Source of the DNA: Oscheius onirici
Taxonomy: Eukaryota; Nematoda; Chromadorea; Rhabditida; Rhabditidae
Assembly (NCBI GenBank): GCA_932521025.1
Contig: OW051471.1
Span: forward strand, 8,432,001-8,496,000
Direction of reading: 5' to 3'
DNA: 64,000 bases
This document shows, piece by piece, positions 12,117 through 23,919 of this stretch. The position numbers and the translations under genes are program-made. A model generated the notes under the pieces. That model was given only the letters and a program-made list of their open reading frames with translations, was not told the origin of the DNA and did no database searches. How positions within the stretch are numbered: the stretch's first letter is position 1; each line of letters begins with the position of its first letter.

Positions 12117-12133
12117 GAGCCCACCCGGGAGCG
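12061..12133 (+). tRNA. tRNA-Asn(GTT)
   Basis: A 73-nt cloverleaf starts GCTTCCG and ends CGGGAGC plus discriminator G, so the acceptor stem pairs fully. The A box is TGGCGCAATAGG. The anticodon loop is CTGTTAA (anticodon GTT) in a TTCGG/CCGAA stem. The T arm is GGTGG-TTCGAGC-CCACC, giving the B box GGTTCGAGCCC. There is no intron. Confidence 0.95.
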
Positions 12134-12471
12134 AAATCTTTTTGCTTTTTTTCGAAGTTCAATTTGAGTTTTGATTTTCAATCCCAACTGTTTGACCTTC
12201 TATGGCGTTCATTAGAAAAACCGCACGGTAAACAACCTTTAAGTGAATTTTTTTTCCATATTTGCTCGTGACCAGGTTACTGATATCTTTGACCAGGCAG
12301 AGTACAGTAAGAATGGTAACTTTTTTTAATCTTTTGTGAGCGGAGGGTGTTCCGAAGAAAGTCCCCCCTTCGTTGCGCAACTCTGTTTGAACAAGTCTGG
12401 GTGTGCAAAGTACTGATGTTTGAAGCGACCTGAACAAGGTTGCACTTGCCGATCACTAAACAGACTCCGGA

Positions 12472-12481
12472 GGAGTATAAG
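12472..12481 (+). promoter_or_regulatory. Possible TATA box of the secreted Thr/Pro-rich gene
   Basis: AGTATAAGTA lies about 70 bp upstream of the ATG at 12549, at a plausible TATA distance from a start site near 12505. Confidence 0.35.
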
Positions 12482-12548
12482 TAGAGCAGTAGGGACCAGG
12501 TATAGGCCAGGTCTCCCACCTCTCTTCTTGCTCTCTCTCTCCTGTAAA

Positions 12549-14744
12549 ATGTCCCTGCTTCTTGTATTCTCTCTAATTACGCTCATCTTCGCCGCTCCCC
12601 TGCCACAGGTACAGTAATCTGATGAACTTGATGACGTGAAGTTCAGAACGACTCCGACATTCGATTCACGTTCACGACTCCCGAAACCTTTAACTTTACA
12701 TTCACGACTCCGACACCTGCGAACGCTTTTTCTAATGGTACCGTAGCCAACGGTAAGTTCTGGAAAAAAGTCTGTTTCACAATGGGAGTTCAGATGCAGC
12801 CACTGTACCTGTAAGTACAGTCACTGTACCTGTAAGTACAGTCACTGTACCTGTAAGTACAGTCACTGTACCTGTAAGTACAGTCACAGCTAGCCAAGAA
12901 ACCACAATGGAAGTTGACACGACAGTTCAACCTATTGCACTTCAATATTCCGCGGCTACCGTAACCTCTGGTTTGTTAAATGTCCCTTTGAGTAACCAAA
13001 ACATTTTCAGATCCTTCTGTTCAATCCACCGATGCTCCCAGCGTCCTCTTGAATCTGACTACTCCACAAACCGATGGTGAGTGTTTTTGATGTTGCGGAA
13101 GTATGAAATATGAGTTGTTTGACTTGGATAAGGTGTTAAAACAGTTTATTTATTTGCTTATCAAGCGTTCATCGCTAGAGCGTTAAAACAGTATTTGAAC
13201 ATAACTTTTAGCCTCTGTGAATCCGGAATCCTCCACCACAGCTCCTTTGGTAGATCAAATAGGAACAACTGTTGTTCCTGTAGTACAATACGACCAGTCA
13301 GTCTTAACTCCAGTTATCCTCAACGATGCAGTACAAACAACGGATTCGCCTGGAACCAGTGCTGTACCAGTAGTTGTGCTTGACGGAGCAACTGTAGTTC
13401 CTACAGTATCTGCTGATCCTACTGGAACTACTCCCACTTTCGTCGAAGTCACTCCCGAAGCACCATCTCTTGTTCAAAACACTCTTGCTCCAGTCGTGCT
13501 CAATTCTTCCGATGCTTCCATAAATTGTAAATTTTTAATTCCAAAAGTATACTAAACAACGAGTTTGCAGATGTAGCCAGAGATGCTTCTATCACGAATG
13601 GAACAACAGTTATTCCCATTCTGTCAGATCTCTCAACTAAAACTGTTCAATCTGTCCCAGTCGAAACAACAATGCAACCTGCTCAAAACAGTACTATGGC
13701 TTCTATCAATGTAGTGCCCATAATGGCTGATCCATCATCATCCGTCATCCCCGTGCTTCTTCTTGATACCACTGTTGCTCCACTCGAATCTTTCCAAACC
13801 ACAGAAGTTCCAGTTGTGATTGACTCTTCAGCCACACCTACTTCTTCTCCGGCTCACGGTTAGTTACCGAAAGAACGTGCAACAAAACACTCCTCCAGAT
13901 GTAGGCAGAGATGTTCCCGTTGATCCCGCCCTGTCAATAACTACGTCTGCGCCTGTCCCAGTTGTCAACAACGGTGAGGAGCTAGTATCAAGCATGGCCC
14001 TGCCCTTCGGGAACATAACCATCCTCCAAACTATTCATATCACCTTGTCGGCTAATCAGACCGCAGGTGCGCACTCCCTTAACACAAAAAAGCCCCTCTA
14101 AGATGACGGTAAATGTAAGTTTTAGATGCTCCTGTCGTTGTTCCTATCGTCCCGACTGAGACCAGTCCAGTTACGAGTAAGATTAGATGTTTGAGTTTAA
14201 CGTTCTCATTGCTCAGATGACTCAACCACACAACAATCCATCGAAGATCCAGTTTCCCTCGCCAACAGGAACCCTGTTCTTGCCGACCCCACTCAGCAAA
14301 TTCTTTCTGATCCTGTACCAGTACAAGGTATAAGAGTTAGGGAAGACAATAGACAGTTCTCGTTCAGATCCCTCTACTCTGCCTCTTCAGCCACAGATCT
14401 CAGAACAGCAGACCTTGCCCTCGGTTCAGCAGCCACAGCTGGACTTTGTCAACTACCAACAAGCTGATTCTTCTTACAACAACGCCTATCAATATTATTT
14501 GAATCTGACAGGTTGGATTGTCATCCTGTACCTCGTGTTATAAACAACTTTTACAGAAACACAAGCTCAACATTTGGTCTTGAACATTTCTCTTCCCGTG
14601 TCGCCACAAAACCTGTTGAGCAGGTTGGGCAGGACGACTGCGCAGATGAATTACGATGGTAAACTGGACGTGGCGCTACAGCTCACAGCAATGGCACACA
14701 ATCTCATGTCCGAAGTTGATAGTGATCTCGAAAGGCGTAATTGA
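12549..14744 (+). CDS. Secreted Thr/Ser/Pro/Val-rich low-complexity protein
   Basis: The signal peptide MSLLLVFSLITLIFAAPLPQ (ATG 12549) is followed by about ten exons, nearly all separated by phase-1 introns and starting with D or A. The mature protein is rich in T, S, V and P, with recurring units such as GTTVVPVVQ, GATVVPTV, GTTVIPILS and APVPVVNNG. Scattered NxT/S sequons (NLT, NGT, NST, NQT) predict glycosylation. A 21-bp tandem repeat at about 12798-12890 encodes VPVSTVT four times. The C-terminal exons differ: Gln-rich, then a predicted helical end (LTAMAHNLMSEVDSDLERRN). An AATAAA-type signal is at about 14797. It is likely a mucin-like or extracellular matrix/cuticle protein, with no homologue recognised. 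Confidence 0.7.
12795..12890 (+). repeat. 21-bp coding tandem repeat, about 4.5 units
   Basis: The unit CACTGTACCTGTAAGTACAGT, offset by register, is repeated four times almost perfectly and encodes VPVSTVT. Each unit contains CTGTAAGTACAG, which looks like a strong splice donor (GTAAGT) followed by CAG, yet the exon reads straight through all copies. Confidence 0.9.
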
Positions 14745-15331
14745 ACTCCTTTGATACATTCTGAACATATTTGCAAATGATATATTTTGTACCTCGAATA
14801 AAAGAGTGCCATCAACTTTGTATTCATCGTCTCAGGAGTTTCGAAATTCCAATAAAGCTCACTGAATCGGCCTTTCTGGCAACAAGTTGCTGAGTTTTCT
14901 GTGCAAGATTAGTCTCTACCGCAACTCTATTGAACAGATCGTAAAAACATGACAGTATCTTTTTTCCATGCTTTTTCAGTCTCGAAGTATTTCGAAAACT
15001 GTCAGGATGTAATTCTCTTCTATACTAAGCCATCCTCCCACATATTTCGAGGAAAAAGCTTGAATCAGACGATTCCTATATAAGGATTTCAGTGGGGAAG
15101 ACGACCATTCCTCTCAAACATCTCTCTTCAACTCGTTCATTGGTTGATACGCTTGTTCCCAGCTTGCTACCTTGAGACCTTCAACTTGTTCTAGCTCTAA
15201 TTCCTTTTCTCTACCTCGTTTTTTTCTATCCCCGGATCTCGTCTTAACTTTGTTCTCGTTTTGCTCAAAGTTATGCGAAATACTAAAACGACAGAACTTC
15301 AGATCAAGTAAAACATGCGCTTTTGGATTTA
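14745..15331. other. Intergenic between the secreted protein and innexin A
   Basis: A 3' UTR with a poly(A) signal near 14797, then AT-rich DNA. Opposing ORFs at 15114-15353 are mutual shadows. I see no gene. Confidence 0.5.
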
Positions 15332-15380
15332 GTGTAACGTCCTCTCGGACCATCCTCTTTTCTAACGAACAGTCTCATTT
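15332..15380 (+). promoter_or_regulatory. Upstream block shared by the two innexin genes
   Basis: Just 5' of the innexin A ATG, this stretch (GTGTAACGTCCTCTCGGACC, then CATCCTCTTTTC and AGTCTCATTT) recurs at 43602-43658 (-) upstream of innexin B, with a few substitutions and a 7-8-nt length difference. It contains no ATG, so it is probably core promoter or 5' UTR. A TTTCATCTAG at about 15388 could be a trans-splice acceptor. Confidence 0.6.
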
Positions 15381-15394
15381 TCATCTAGCTTGTC

Positions 15395-16913
15395 ATGCTG
15401 CATCTTCCATTTCTGGAAGAGGCTGTCAAGCTCGTCAAATCGAAGAAGCAGGTGGTCGGGGATGCCACGGACCGCTTGGTCAGCTACATCACGGCCATGA
15501 TCTTTGCCTTCTGTGCCATGATTGTGGCTGGAAAACAGTGAGTGTGCTTTGTTTTGAGAAAATATAGCCCTATTAGGCTGATGGGAACTGCCATGACCTG
15601 CTTCACTCCTGCCCACTTCAAAGGAGATCAGGCCAAGTACGCTCTGGACTACTGTTACATTCAGAATACGTACATCGTCGCTTGGAATGCCACGGACATC
15701 CACCTGAATCGCCGTGAGCACGAGTACGACCGGATCAGTTACTATCAATGGATTGCCCTGTTCCTGTCCTTCCTCGCCGTTCTCTTCTACATCCCGAGTC
15801 ATCTGTGGAGAAGCTACAGTCGCAACAAAAGTATTTTTAACCATTTGTTTTCTCTAGATCGCTTGTTTTCAGACATCAACCTGGAGCACATCGTGGAGAC
15901 AACAAGCGAGATCAGAACCCGGCTTCCGAAGGAGAGACAGGAAGGCCTGAAAGAGTCTACCACTTCGCTGATCGAAGCCATTCGTACCAAGAACTCAGCT
16001 CCCTGTGGAACCCCCAAGTTTTGGTGAGCAAAAAATTTGGATTCTCGTTACAATTTCCAAATTTAGTCTCCGTGACTTCTTCTCTCTGACAATGGCCTAT
16101 TTCCTGTCCAAGGTCGTCAACATCTTGATCGTCGTCTACACGCTCTTCAAAGTGGCCAAGTTCCTCCACGACGACGAGTTCGCCTGGGCCTTCCATGTGA
16201 GTGTTACAAACCTTTCCGCGAATGTCTTTTTTAGGGAATCGAAGCTCTGGTCGCCGGCACACCGTGGGTCGACTCCCCCAACTTCCCCCGTGTCACCATG
16301 TAAGATTAAAAAATAGAGTCTGACTATCAGCATGTTCCAGGTGTGACGTGCCGATCAGGAGCATGGGAAACGTCCGGACTGAAACCTTCCAATGCCTCCT
16401 CGGAATGAACTACTTCAGTGAGAAACTCTTTGTTCTCCAGTGGTATGTTTCTTTTGATTATCATGTTCAATATTGTTGCCTTCAGGGTCTGGCTCACCAT
16501 TGTTCTCGTCATCACACTGGTCAACCTGGTAGTTTACAGTCACATCTTCATCAAGGCCGTTCGAAAATACCGTCTGACGTTGTGGCTTCGCGACCCAGCT
16601 GTCATGCCCAAGATCTCGGACGAGGACATCGAGAAGTTCATGGAGCTTCTGGGAATTGGTGAGTTCTCTTCTCTCAACTAATAATGATTGTTCAGATGGA
16701 TACCTGGCCCTGTACTTTGTGGACTCCTACAACGGGCCCAAGGCTGCCGGAGAGTTCGCGGCCTACGTCTTCAACGCTTTGCCTGAGGTAATATTTGTTA
16801 GTTCATCCGGTTAATTGGTCGCTTTTCAGGAGATTGCCGGAAACAACAACGAGCTGAACAACGGCCACTTGGAGATTCCGGCTCTCGGACGGGAGAAGAA
16901 GAGCCCCATCTAG
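15395..16913 (+). CDS. Innexin (gap-junction protein), copy A
   Basis: Start ATG 15395 (MLHLPFLEEAVKLVKSKKQ), then helix 1 and, after an intron, the first extracellular loop with TCFTPAHFKGDQAKYALDYC and QNTY. Helix 2 begins with the innexin hallmark YYQW followed by PSHLW. After the cytoplasmic loop come helix 3 (LTMAYFLSKVVNILIVVYTL), the second extracellular loop with its two cysteines (VTMCDVPIR ... FQCLLGMNYFSEKLF), helix 4 and a C-terminal tail ending REKKSPI. Each loop has the expected pair of cysteines. About 400 residues with seven introns matches the family. Innexins form gap junctions and hemichannels in the plasma membrane. Copy B at 42044-43589 is a close paralogue with the same exon plan. 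Confidence 0.93.
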
Positions 16914-17018
16914 ACTGTCCGTCTCTTGCCTCGATTTCCTTTAATAAAAAGGCTTTGCAAACTTTATTGACAAGCAAGATAGAGGCATTCATCCTGACAA
17001 GTTAAAGCACTATGTATA

Positions 17019-18897
17019 TTACAGTTGTCTGACTCTCATTGTGTACGGGATTGGTCTTTTCAAAATGCCAAAGTTGTTCTTCTGATCCGTCTTGGGCAAA
17101 TCTCCGACAGGACTGAAATGATAGCGAAGAATCATGTTCCCAAGAATCTAAAAAACTTGTTCCTGGAGAGTCAGATCGAGCTCACCAGATAAAGTTCCGC
17201 TCTCGCCAGAGATTCCCCAGGACACGATCTTTTTCCCAATCCAAATGGTATTACATGTTCTTCCAGCTTCTCGTCGCCCTCGTAACGATGAGGATTGAAC
17301 TGAAAGGTGTTAAAGTTTATTGAAAAGTATCTTACTTTGGCGGTATCTTTGAAAAACTTTGGGTCACTCATAAGCAGAGAAATCTGGGCAGCTATCGGGG
17401 TGCCCTTCGCGAGTGTATAGCCATCAATTTTGGTTTCGTCGACAGTTTTTCGGAAGAAGATAACATTGACAATGGAGGCCAAACGTTGGAGTTCCTAAAT
17501 TCAGTTGATCAGAGGGACTTCAATCGATACAGAATACAATAATAGTGGCGTTGAAAATTGGAGTATTTGGACGATCCTTTAGCGACAAGTGTCGTTGATC
17601 TCCAGTTACGGCGTCCAACTCGTGACGAATATCGTCGACAAACTGAAATTCCAAAGTTTTGAGCTCTCCCACTGAAACCTCAAGATTGTTGAGCAGATAG
17701 GCAAAGGAGAAAATGAGAGTCGTGACCGTCGTCTCTTGTCCGGCAATCCACAAGTCGAGAATGTTGATGGTCAAAGCGTCCTGGCTGAAAAAAAATTCTT
17801 TTGAAAATGTTCAAACTACCCGAAAGTGGTAGGCTCTCCAGATTTTTGTTCCTCCTTCATTTTGGCCACATTGGCGTCGACATAGTCTTCAGGCTCATCA
17901 GAGATTACGTGATCACCGCTCTCGATTTCTTGTAATCTAACTGAGTTTCGAAAAGAAGAGAAACAATCTAACCTTCGTTTCACTTGCTCTTCCAGATAAC
18001 CTTTTACTACCAGTTGAGGATTCTTCAGCCTGTTCCACCTCCAACAGAATGGAGGAAGTTGTCTGACCCAATCTCTTTCCAAAAAGAGTAGATCGAACAG
18101 TGAGAGACTATTCAAAAGACGGTCCAGCTGCTTCTTGCTCTCGTAGAAGCCACTGGCGTCTTTCTGAACATTATGTTTGGAAATCAAAAGAATTATCTTA
18201 CATCGTCTAGACGTTCGCCGAACAGCATCCTGTTGATTATGCTTCCAACCATCAAGTCAAAAAGCTGGTGAGGGTTTAGTTCGAGTTCATTGTTGTTGGA
18301 GGACAGTTCCTTGTTCAGTAGATCACATCTTCAGAGAAATGCAACCATTGTAGTAATGCTTACCTGTAGTCAAGTTCCGCCATGATCCTCTCCTCCATGA
18401 TGCTCCTTCCCAGACCAAAATTTCTCAGCGTATGCAGTGCAAATCGTCGTTGTTCACTCCACTGCGGACCACTGGTTGCCATTATTCCCTTGTCGTCTGA
18501 AACAATCAAGATTCAGAAAACTTTCAAAACCTACGTCTCACAGCGTTGAAGATAGCCGGAGCCCATCGGTCAACAAACTCTGAACCACGCTTTACAAAAA
18601 GTTCTTCGGCCTTCTCCATTGAAGCTATGTGAACTGTTGGAACAGGGCCGATCCAAACGGTAAAAATTGGTCCGTACCATTTGCTCAAAGCTCTCAGACC
18701 TCCCACAATACCACCACAGAAAAGAGAAAAGAAGGCAAGTTGGGGGAAGTTTCCAATCAGAGGGAACGGAAGAGGACCTGAAAAATGTACTTATGTCAAA
18801 AAGCAACTTTACCTGGTGGAAGTTTCCGTATTCTGCTCAAGTTGTAGAAGAAATGAGTCACAAAAATGGTAAAAAAGAAGAGTAGAAGGGTAAACAT
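17019..18897 (-). CDS. Cytochrome P450, CYP2-like
   Basis: ATG 18897 gives an N-terminal membrane anchor (MFTLLLFFFTIFVTHFF) and the proline hinge KLPPG-PLPFPLIGN. The I-helix motif is AGQETT (about 17730). The K-helix ExxR is ELQR. The heme-binding loop is FGLGKRSCPGE followed by SLARAELYL (about 17190-17250), the form seen in nematode CYP33/34/35 enzymes. The C-terminus NFGILKRPIPYTMRVRQL ends at 17019. About nine short introns are present and the length, near 490 residues, is normal. It is likely an endoplasmic reticulum monooxygenase acting on lipids or xenobiotics; the substrate is unknown. Confidence 0.92.
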
Positions 18898-19172
18898 TTT
18901 GAAAGTTATTTCCCTCTCTGCAACAAAAGTCTTTTATTGGGGTCGTTATCATGGCGTGTTTTTCGCAAAAACACACGTGCTAGTCTGTTGTTTACAGAGT
19001 GGGGAACACTTTTCGGGCATAGTTGTGAAGTTCTCACTTCACTTTCCAAAGAACTAAAATCAGGTCTATTACGAAATGGGAAGGTTATTTCCAACTTTTT
19101 AAACTCAACAAACCCATTTATCAAACCGAGAATGGTGACAAATATATGATAATAAGAAGACTTAATAGTGAT

Positions 19173-21495
19173 TTAAAACGGCTTGACACACTGTCCATTG
19201 AAACGGAAATAGGGCAGGCAACAGAATCCATTGCTGCAAGGATCTGTATTACAGTGCTGCGACTGGATTTGTCCATTGCAGGATCTTGACTGTAGGCCGC
19301 AGCCTCCACAGTCGGCAGTACATTGAGACCAGGCAGTGCAGCCAGCTGGCACTTGAGTGGTTGAGAAGGAAGTGGTAGTCGGACTGAAAAGGTTCGAATC
19401 AGCTTGGTGAAAATTGTTTACGTTGTTGTAGTAGTCGTCGTGGTTGTGGTTGTACGTCTGGTAGTGGTGGTCCAAGGAGGAAGAGTCGTAGTTCTCGTTC
19501 TGAAATGTTTTTGTTTTTCAAATTTGAACATGTGTCACGCAGAATCGTGAATACCGGTAACATTGTAGAGTCCAAGTAAAGAATGCTCTTACGGTCTGGT
19601 AGAGCCTGTTGTTGTGGGACGTATTGTAGTGGTGGTAGTGGCCGGAGTTGTCGTTGTAGTTGACGTAGTCGTAGTTGAGCTGGTTGTCGTATCAATAGGC
19701 GTGGGAGGATCTAATATCTTGTTTAAACCAAACCAATTAACCTTCCATACCGTATCTGTAACTCAACGAGAAGGCCGTGTTCGAGGATCCCTTGTAGAGA
19801 ACAACGAGTCTGTTAGTTGTGGACATGGAAGTGGACGGGTAGTTGGCACAGAATCGGGCTCCAGTTCTGGCAAAATCTGATCCGTATTTAACTTCCAAAT
19901 AGTTGAGAGAACATGGCGGCCAGTTGGTGAAAGAGAAGGTTCCGATTTGGAAGAAGACTCGTCGGCCTTCTGGGGCTGTAATGACGAAGGGACAGTTCAG
20001 AGCTCCTCTAGCGGAAATGGTCTGCAGAGTACTGGTTGCAACTTGATCACCGGCTGGGCAACCAGAGTCTCCAATATCGGCACGGTCGCAGAGAGTTCCA
20101 CCGAATCCACCAGGGCAGCGACATTGTTGGCAAGCCTGAAAACGGATTGGTAATGAAACGGAAAAAAAACTGACCTTAGGATCAGTATAACCACCGTTCA
20201 GGCAAGGGAGAGCCGAAGAGCATGTAGCTGAAAGAATTTTTTGAAACATTGAAATCGACAAGACTTACAGTTACAGTAGGCAAAGTTGATTTTCTTGACA
20301 TCCGCGAAAGAAGGCTCCATACGCTGTCCGATTGTGATCTGAATTGGACTTTTTCTTATAGTTGATCAGTTTTTACCTGAAAGTTGGGGTCCAAAGTCTT
20401 GATGGTCGGCAAGTTGTTTGAAGTGAAAGACTGAATCTGTTTTCAGAAGTAACTAGTGTCAGAACTCACACTCTGATCGTAGTGCATAACTGATCCTAGA
20501 TCGTAACCAATTCCGTAGTCTACCATACTCGAAGCGGACTGTTTGGTGAACTGATCGAGATAGACGCTCTGGATGTTCTGGGTCAGAATTTGGACGTAGG
20601 AGTCACGATCCCAGCGGGCCTGCTCGTGGTAGAATCCGAGAGCGTGTCCTATACAGTTTCAGTTTCAGAAGATCTAGTACTGTTACCAATTTCGTGAGTA
20701 ACTGTTCCCAAGCTGGTACATCCGTTTCCAATCGAAACAGTCTGAGGACCACTAGCCGATCTACCGATGTAACTGTAGCATCCCTGGCCCAAGATAAAGT
20801 TCAGAGACTGAGTTCTGCTGGGGAGACTGTTCAGTCGAGAGAAGGTAATACAAGTCTCTTCTTGCCACTTGTTGATACCAGCCAGAACGGCTGAAGAACT
20901 GACTGAAACAAAGAAATTTGAAAGAATTAATTGCGATACCTCCAGTAGCGGTGTTGACATAATATGGTATAGGAAAAGTCCACCTGACGCTGAGATTTGA
21001 AGTCAGGGATCTCTTCTTTCGAAGAGGAATTCCCTGCGCTGCGAGGAATTGTTCCTTAGCATCACTAAAAACGTGGTGTAAAGTTTATTTCTATAATAAA
21101 ATACTCACTCTAAAATCTCGTCCATTTGCTGGTCAGTGAGGACAATATCTCCCTGGTAAAGATCAGGAATCTGATCGGGCTTGGTAGGAACAGCTTGATT
21201 AGGATTTTGAAGGCGAATCAGAGACGGTCTCTGACCAGGTGCTTTCTTTAAAAACGATCTAAAAACTTTTCAGAGCGAACGTACAATTGGATTCGTAGCA
21301 TTGCCCAACAAAGACGCCTGGATGAGATTCAACTGAGCCAATTTCTGTTGGAATGTTTTGAAAGAGGCTGGGGTAAAATGCGTCTCCTCGATGAGAGCCG
21401 ATGGCGTGTACTTAAAATGGGTTTTTTGACTGAAGAAAAGGAAATAATTTTACCGCCAAAGCTGTGCTTGTAAGGCAGAAGAAAAACCAATTCAT
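19173..21495 (-). CDS. Astacin metalloprotease with EGF, CUB and TSP1 domains (NAS-33/38 group)
   Basis: ATG 21495 gives a short signal peptide (MNWFFFCLTSTALA). The propeptide includes YQGDIVLT, resembling the FxGD aspartate switch, and ends at a furin-like RKKR before SLTSNLSVRWTFPIPYY. The catalytic domain has HEIGHALGFYHEQARWDR (zinc site HExxHxxGxxH, about 20660-20700, split by an intron) and the Met-turn SVMHYD. An EGF-like module (CSSALPCLNGGY ... CRCPGGFGGTLC), a CUB domain (CPFVITAPEGRRVFFQ to SLSYRYG), a long Thr-rich linker and a TSP1 repeat (WSQCTADCGGCGLQSRSC) follow, ending CVKPF at 19173. This order is that of nematode NAS proteins such as NAS-36 and NAS-37, which act in cuticle shedding. 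Secreted. Confidence 0.92.
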
Positions 21496-21781
21496 GGTGC
21501 GTGATACCGATGAGACCGAGAAAGGCAACACAGACCAGCTTGGATGACTGATCCGACGGAGATACGTGAGATATATGCAGATTCGGAGGGGTCACTTCCT
21601 TTATCGTAATGCGAGACCTTGACAGTGATGCTGATCTCAGGAAGAGACCATTCGTTCAAAATTGTTCTAAAAGCAGAATAAAAGTTGGATTAATTCTGAA
21701 CATTAGGTTTCGAACTTTCAATGTATTCGAAAGTTATCAAAACTTTTCAAATTTCAGGCAAGAAAAAATGCAAAAATATTA

Positions 21782-21854
21782 CGACCATGGCAGGATTCGA
21801 ACCTACAATCTTCTGCTCCGTAGGCAGACGCGTTATCCATTGCGCCACACGGCC
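21782..21854 (-). tRNA. tRNA-Arg(ACG)
   Basis: On the minus strand a 73-nt cloverleaf starts GGCCGTG and ends CATGGTC plus discriminator G; the acceptor stem pairs with two G-U wobbles. The A box is TGGCGCAATGG. The anticodon loop CTACGGA sits in a TCTGC/GCAGA stem, giving anticodon ACG. The T arm is GTAGG-TTCGAAT-CCTGC. There is no intron. The close match to eukaryotic Arg(ACG) tRNAs (TCTG-CTACGGA-CAGAAGATT core) supports the isotype. Confidence 0.93.
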
Positions 21855-22084
21855 ATGTTTCTGGTGATTTCCTTGAGTACTGAGATCACTTAGAACAAAT
21901 CTAACAGAATCTTCCGTTCGAGTGGGGGACTTTCACACTTTTTTGGATTAGTATCAGGACACAAAGACTCACAATGATCAGAGTGTGAGTACTTTTTAAG
22001 TTCCTGCGGCTTAGAATCAACAGGCCTGATTGTAACGAGAACAATGGATATGACACTTTGCAGCATTTTTAGTTTATTTCAGCT

Positions 22085-23616
22085 TTATAGTTTACTGGCT
22101 ATTCGACATTCCTCTCCATTGCACACCGGGACGCGTTTCTTCAAGAACTCCACAGTCCTTTTCCAAACTTTTGGTTGACTGACACCGTGTTGACTGCATT
22201 CTCCTCCATATCCCATGTAAGTTCCTGAAAACATTTTCAGTTTGCAAAGTCAATTTACCCGAGATCTTTGTGAAACAGAAAGCATGATGAGGAAAACAAG
22301 GAGGTTCCAGCAAGTGACCGCCATTCTCCCACTGTCTTTCCATATATCTTCCCGGCTGCCGGAGCTGGTTTTGTAAATACAAAGCGGAAAAATGAGCGCT
22401 GGTAGAAGTATCGTCAAGAGAGACTACAAATCTAATTGGAACATCGACTGGAATCCTTTCCAGCTCAAGATCTCCGGTCGACATGTCCATCGTCTGGATG
22501 GGCTTGTTATAGAACATTACTCCATTGATGAACTGAACTTGCTCAAAATCGATCCTCAAATTTTTGATTCTTTTTTTTTTTGCACCTTACGAAGCAAACG
22601 GCAGAGGTTTCCCTTGAAACTTGAAGTGCGCTCCAGTGTTAAGACCATGAGGTGGATCAATTACAACCACTGCACAGACCTGAAACAGTAAGTTCAGTTT
22701 TTTTCTGAAAACTACCTGAGGACATTCTCTAGTCATGATAAGGGCAATGATTCCTCCGACGGAGTTTGCATGAATTCCAATTCTATCAGAAGTGTAGGGC
22801 AAGGAAGAGAACCAGTTTGCTGCGTTCTGTGTTTTGAAACTTATTGCAGTGTGCGAAGCTTACAATGAAATATTCGAGTTCAACATCGTGAAACTCTGCT
22901 GGCAGGTGTTTGAACTGAAAAAAAGCCAGTGTTAGAACACAGAAGCCTTCGGATGCTAGTGCAGCTGCTTTTTGCTCATTGATACCTCCACCAGTTCCCG
23001 AAAAGTCGATTACAGAAGGGAACGGACCGTCTCCTGGAAGATCTCTCTGTTCTTTTTGTATTTCTACCAACCCGGAGGAATGAACAATGTTCCACAGATC
23101 CCAGCTTCGTCAACCTCAACTCGTTTTAGACTCGGATGCATGAACCTCTTGACCATTTTGACACAATCGAGCTGTTTTCCAGTAGAATCTATCAATCTAA
23201 AAAACTTTTTGAGGGAATAAATGACAGCCAACCTTAGTTCGTAGTTCCAGACTTCCGTAGCCAAATATTTCGCATAACCACCCAGTGGAAAATCTTCACA
23301 CGGCTCATAGCTTTCATATAACCCCATTGGACGAACTCCTGCATAATTTCATGAAGTAAAACCTATTGTCTACCTCTGTATGTCCCTCTGATTGGAGCAT
23401 CTTGAGCCAGATCTATTTTACCACGTTCATCACTTCGATATACACCAAAAGACCGAAATGAACCAGCCTTATGGAGAAATCTGCGCAGAATGACTTTGTA
23501 CCAATAGTAACTTACACTAATTTTATTTCGTAGAGTGAAAAAGGAGATAAATTTACAGCAGAAATGAAATTTTCATAGTCGAATTGGGAATCTGGACGAT
23601 CGACTAGAAGAGACAT
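22085..23616 (-). CDS. BAAT-type acyl-CoA thioesterase / acyltransferase
   Basis: ATG 23616 (MSLLVDRPDSQFDYENF) begins the N-terminal thioester hydrolase domain, including KIDLAQDAPIRGTYRGV and PMGLYESYEP. The C-terminal alpha/beta hydrolase has FSGTGGGINEQKAAALASEG, the nucleophile region GIHANSVGG (G-x-x-S in place of the usual Cys/Ser elbow), the acid region FVVSLDDTSTS, and the His motif NGGHLLEPPCFPH, characteristic of the BAAT/ACOT family. It ends CRIASKL at 22085. Known members hydrolyse acyl-CoA or conjugate bile or fatty acids to amino acids in peroxisomes or cytosol; the SKL at the extreme C-terminus is a canonical PTS1 peroxisome signal. One intron (about 22555-22590) has a poor acceptor after a poly(A) tract and should be checked. 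Confidence 0.85.
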
Positions 23617-23919
23617 GGAGGCTACGTTGAGGTGTGGCGCGTTTTCTTATCAGTCAGAGGGACCGCGTGTACCGGTTTCACGCTTTTGGAGAAAGCTTTC
23701 AGTCGAGTCTAGTGTGCAAACAACACGTTTTTTAAGCAGAGTTTGCAAAACAATTACCATAACTTCCAATTAGTTCGATTTTCAAAGCAAAACAATTTTT
23801 TTGAAAAACAAAGTTTCTGGAAAAATTATCAATTTCCAACTACAACAACATCAATGGACAAAAAGTTATAAATTGACAAAACGTTTCAAAACAATTTAGA
23901 AAAACTTCAATCGATTTCC
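23617..23919. promoter_or_regulatory. Divergent promoter region
   Basis: About 300 bp separate the divergent BAAT-like (-) and charged-protein (+) genes. The sequence is AT-rich with several short A/T tracts. I see no clear TATA box. Confidence 0.35.

Noticed and set aside
12326..12586. Minus ORFs upstream of the secreted gene
   Set aside because: They cover the promoter and signal-peptide exon of the + gene in antisense without homology.
19391..19410. GGTTCGAATC resembling a B box
   Set aside because: It lies in an intron of the astacin gene, with no cloverleaf around it.
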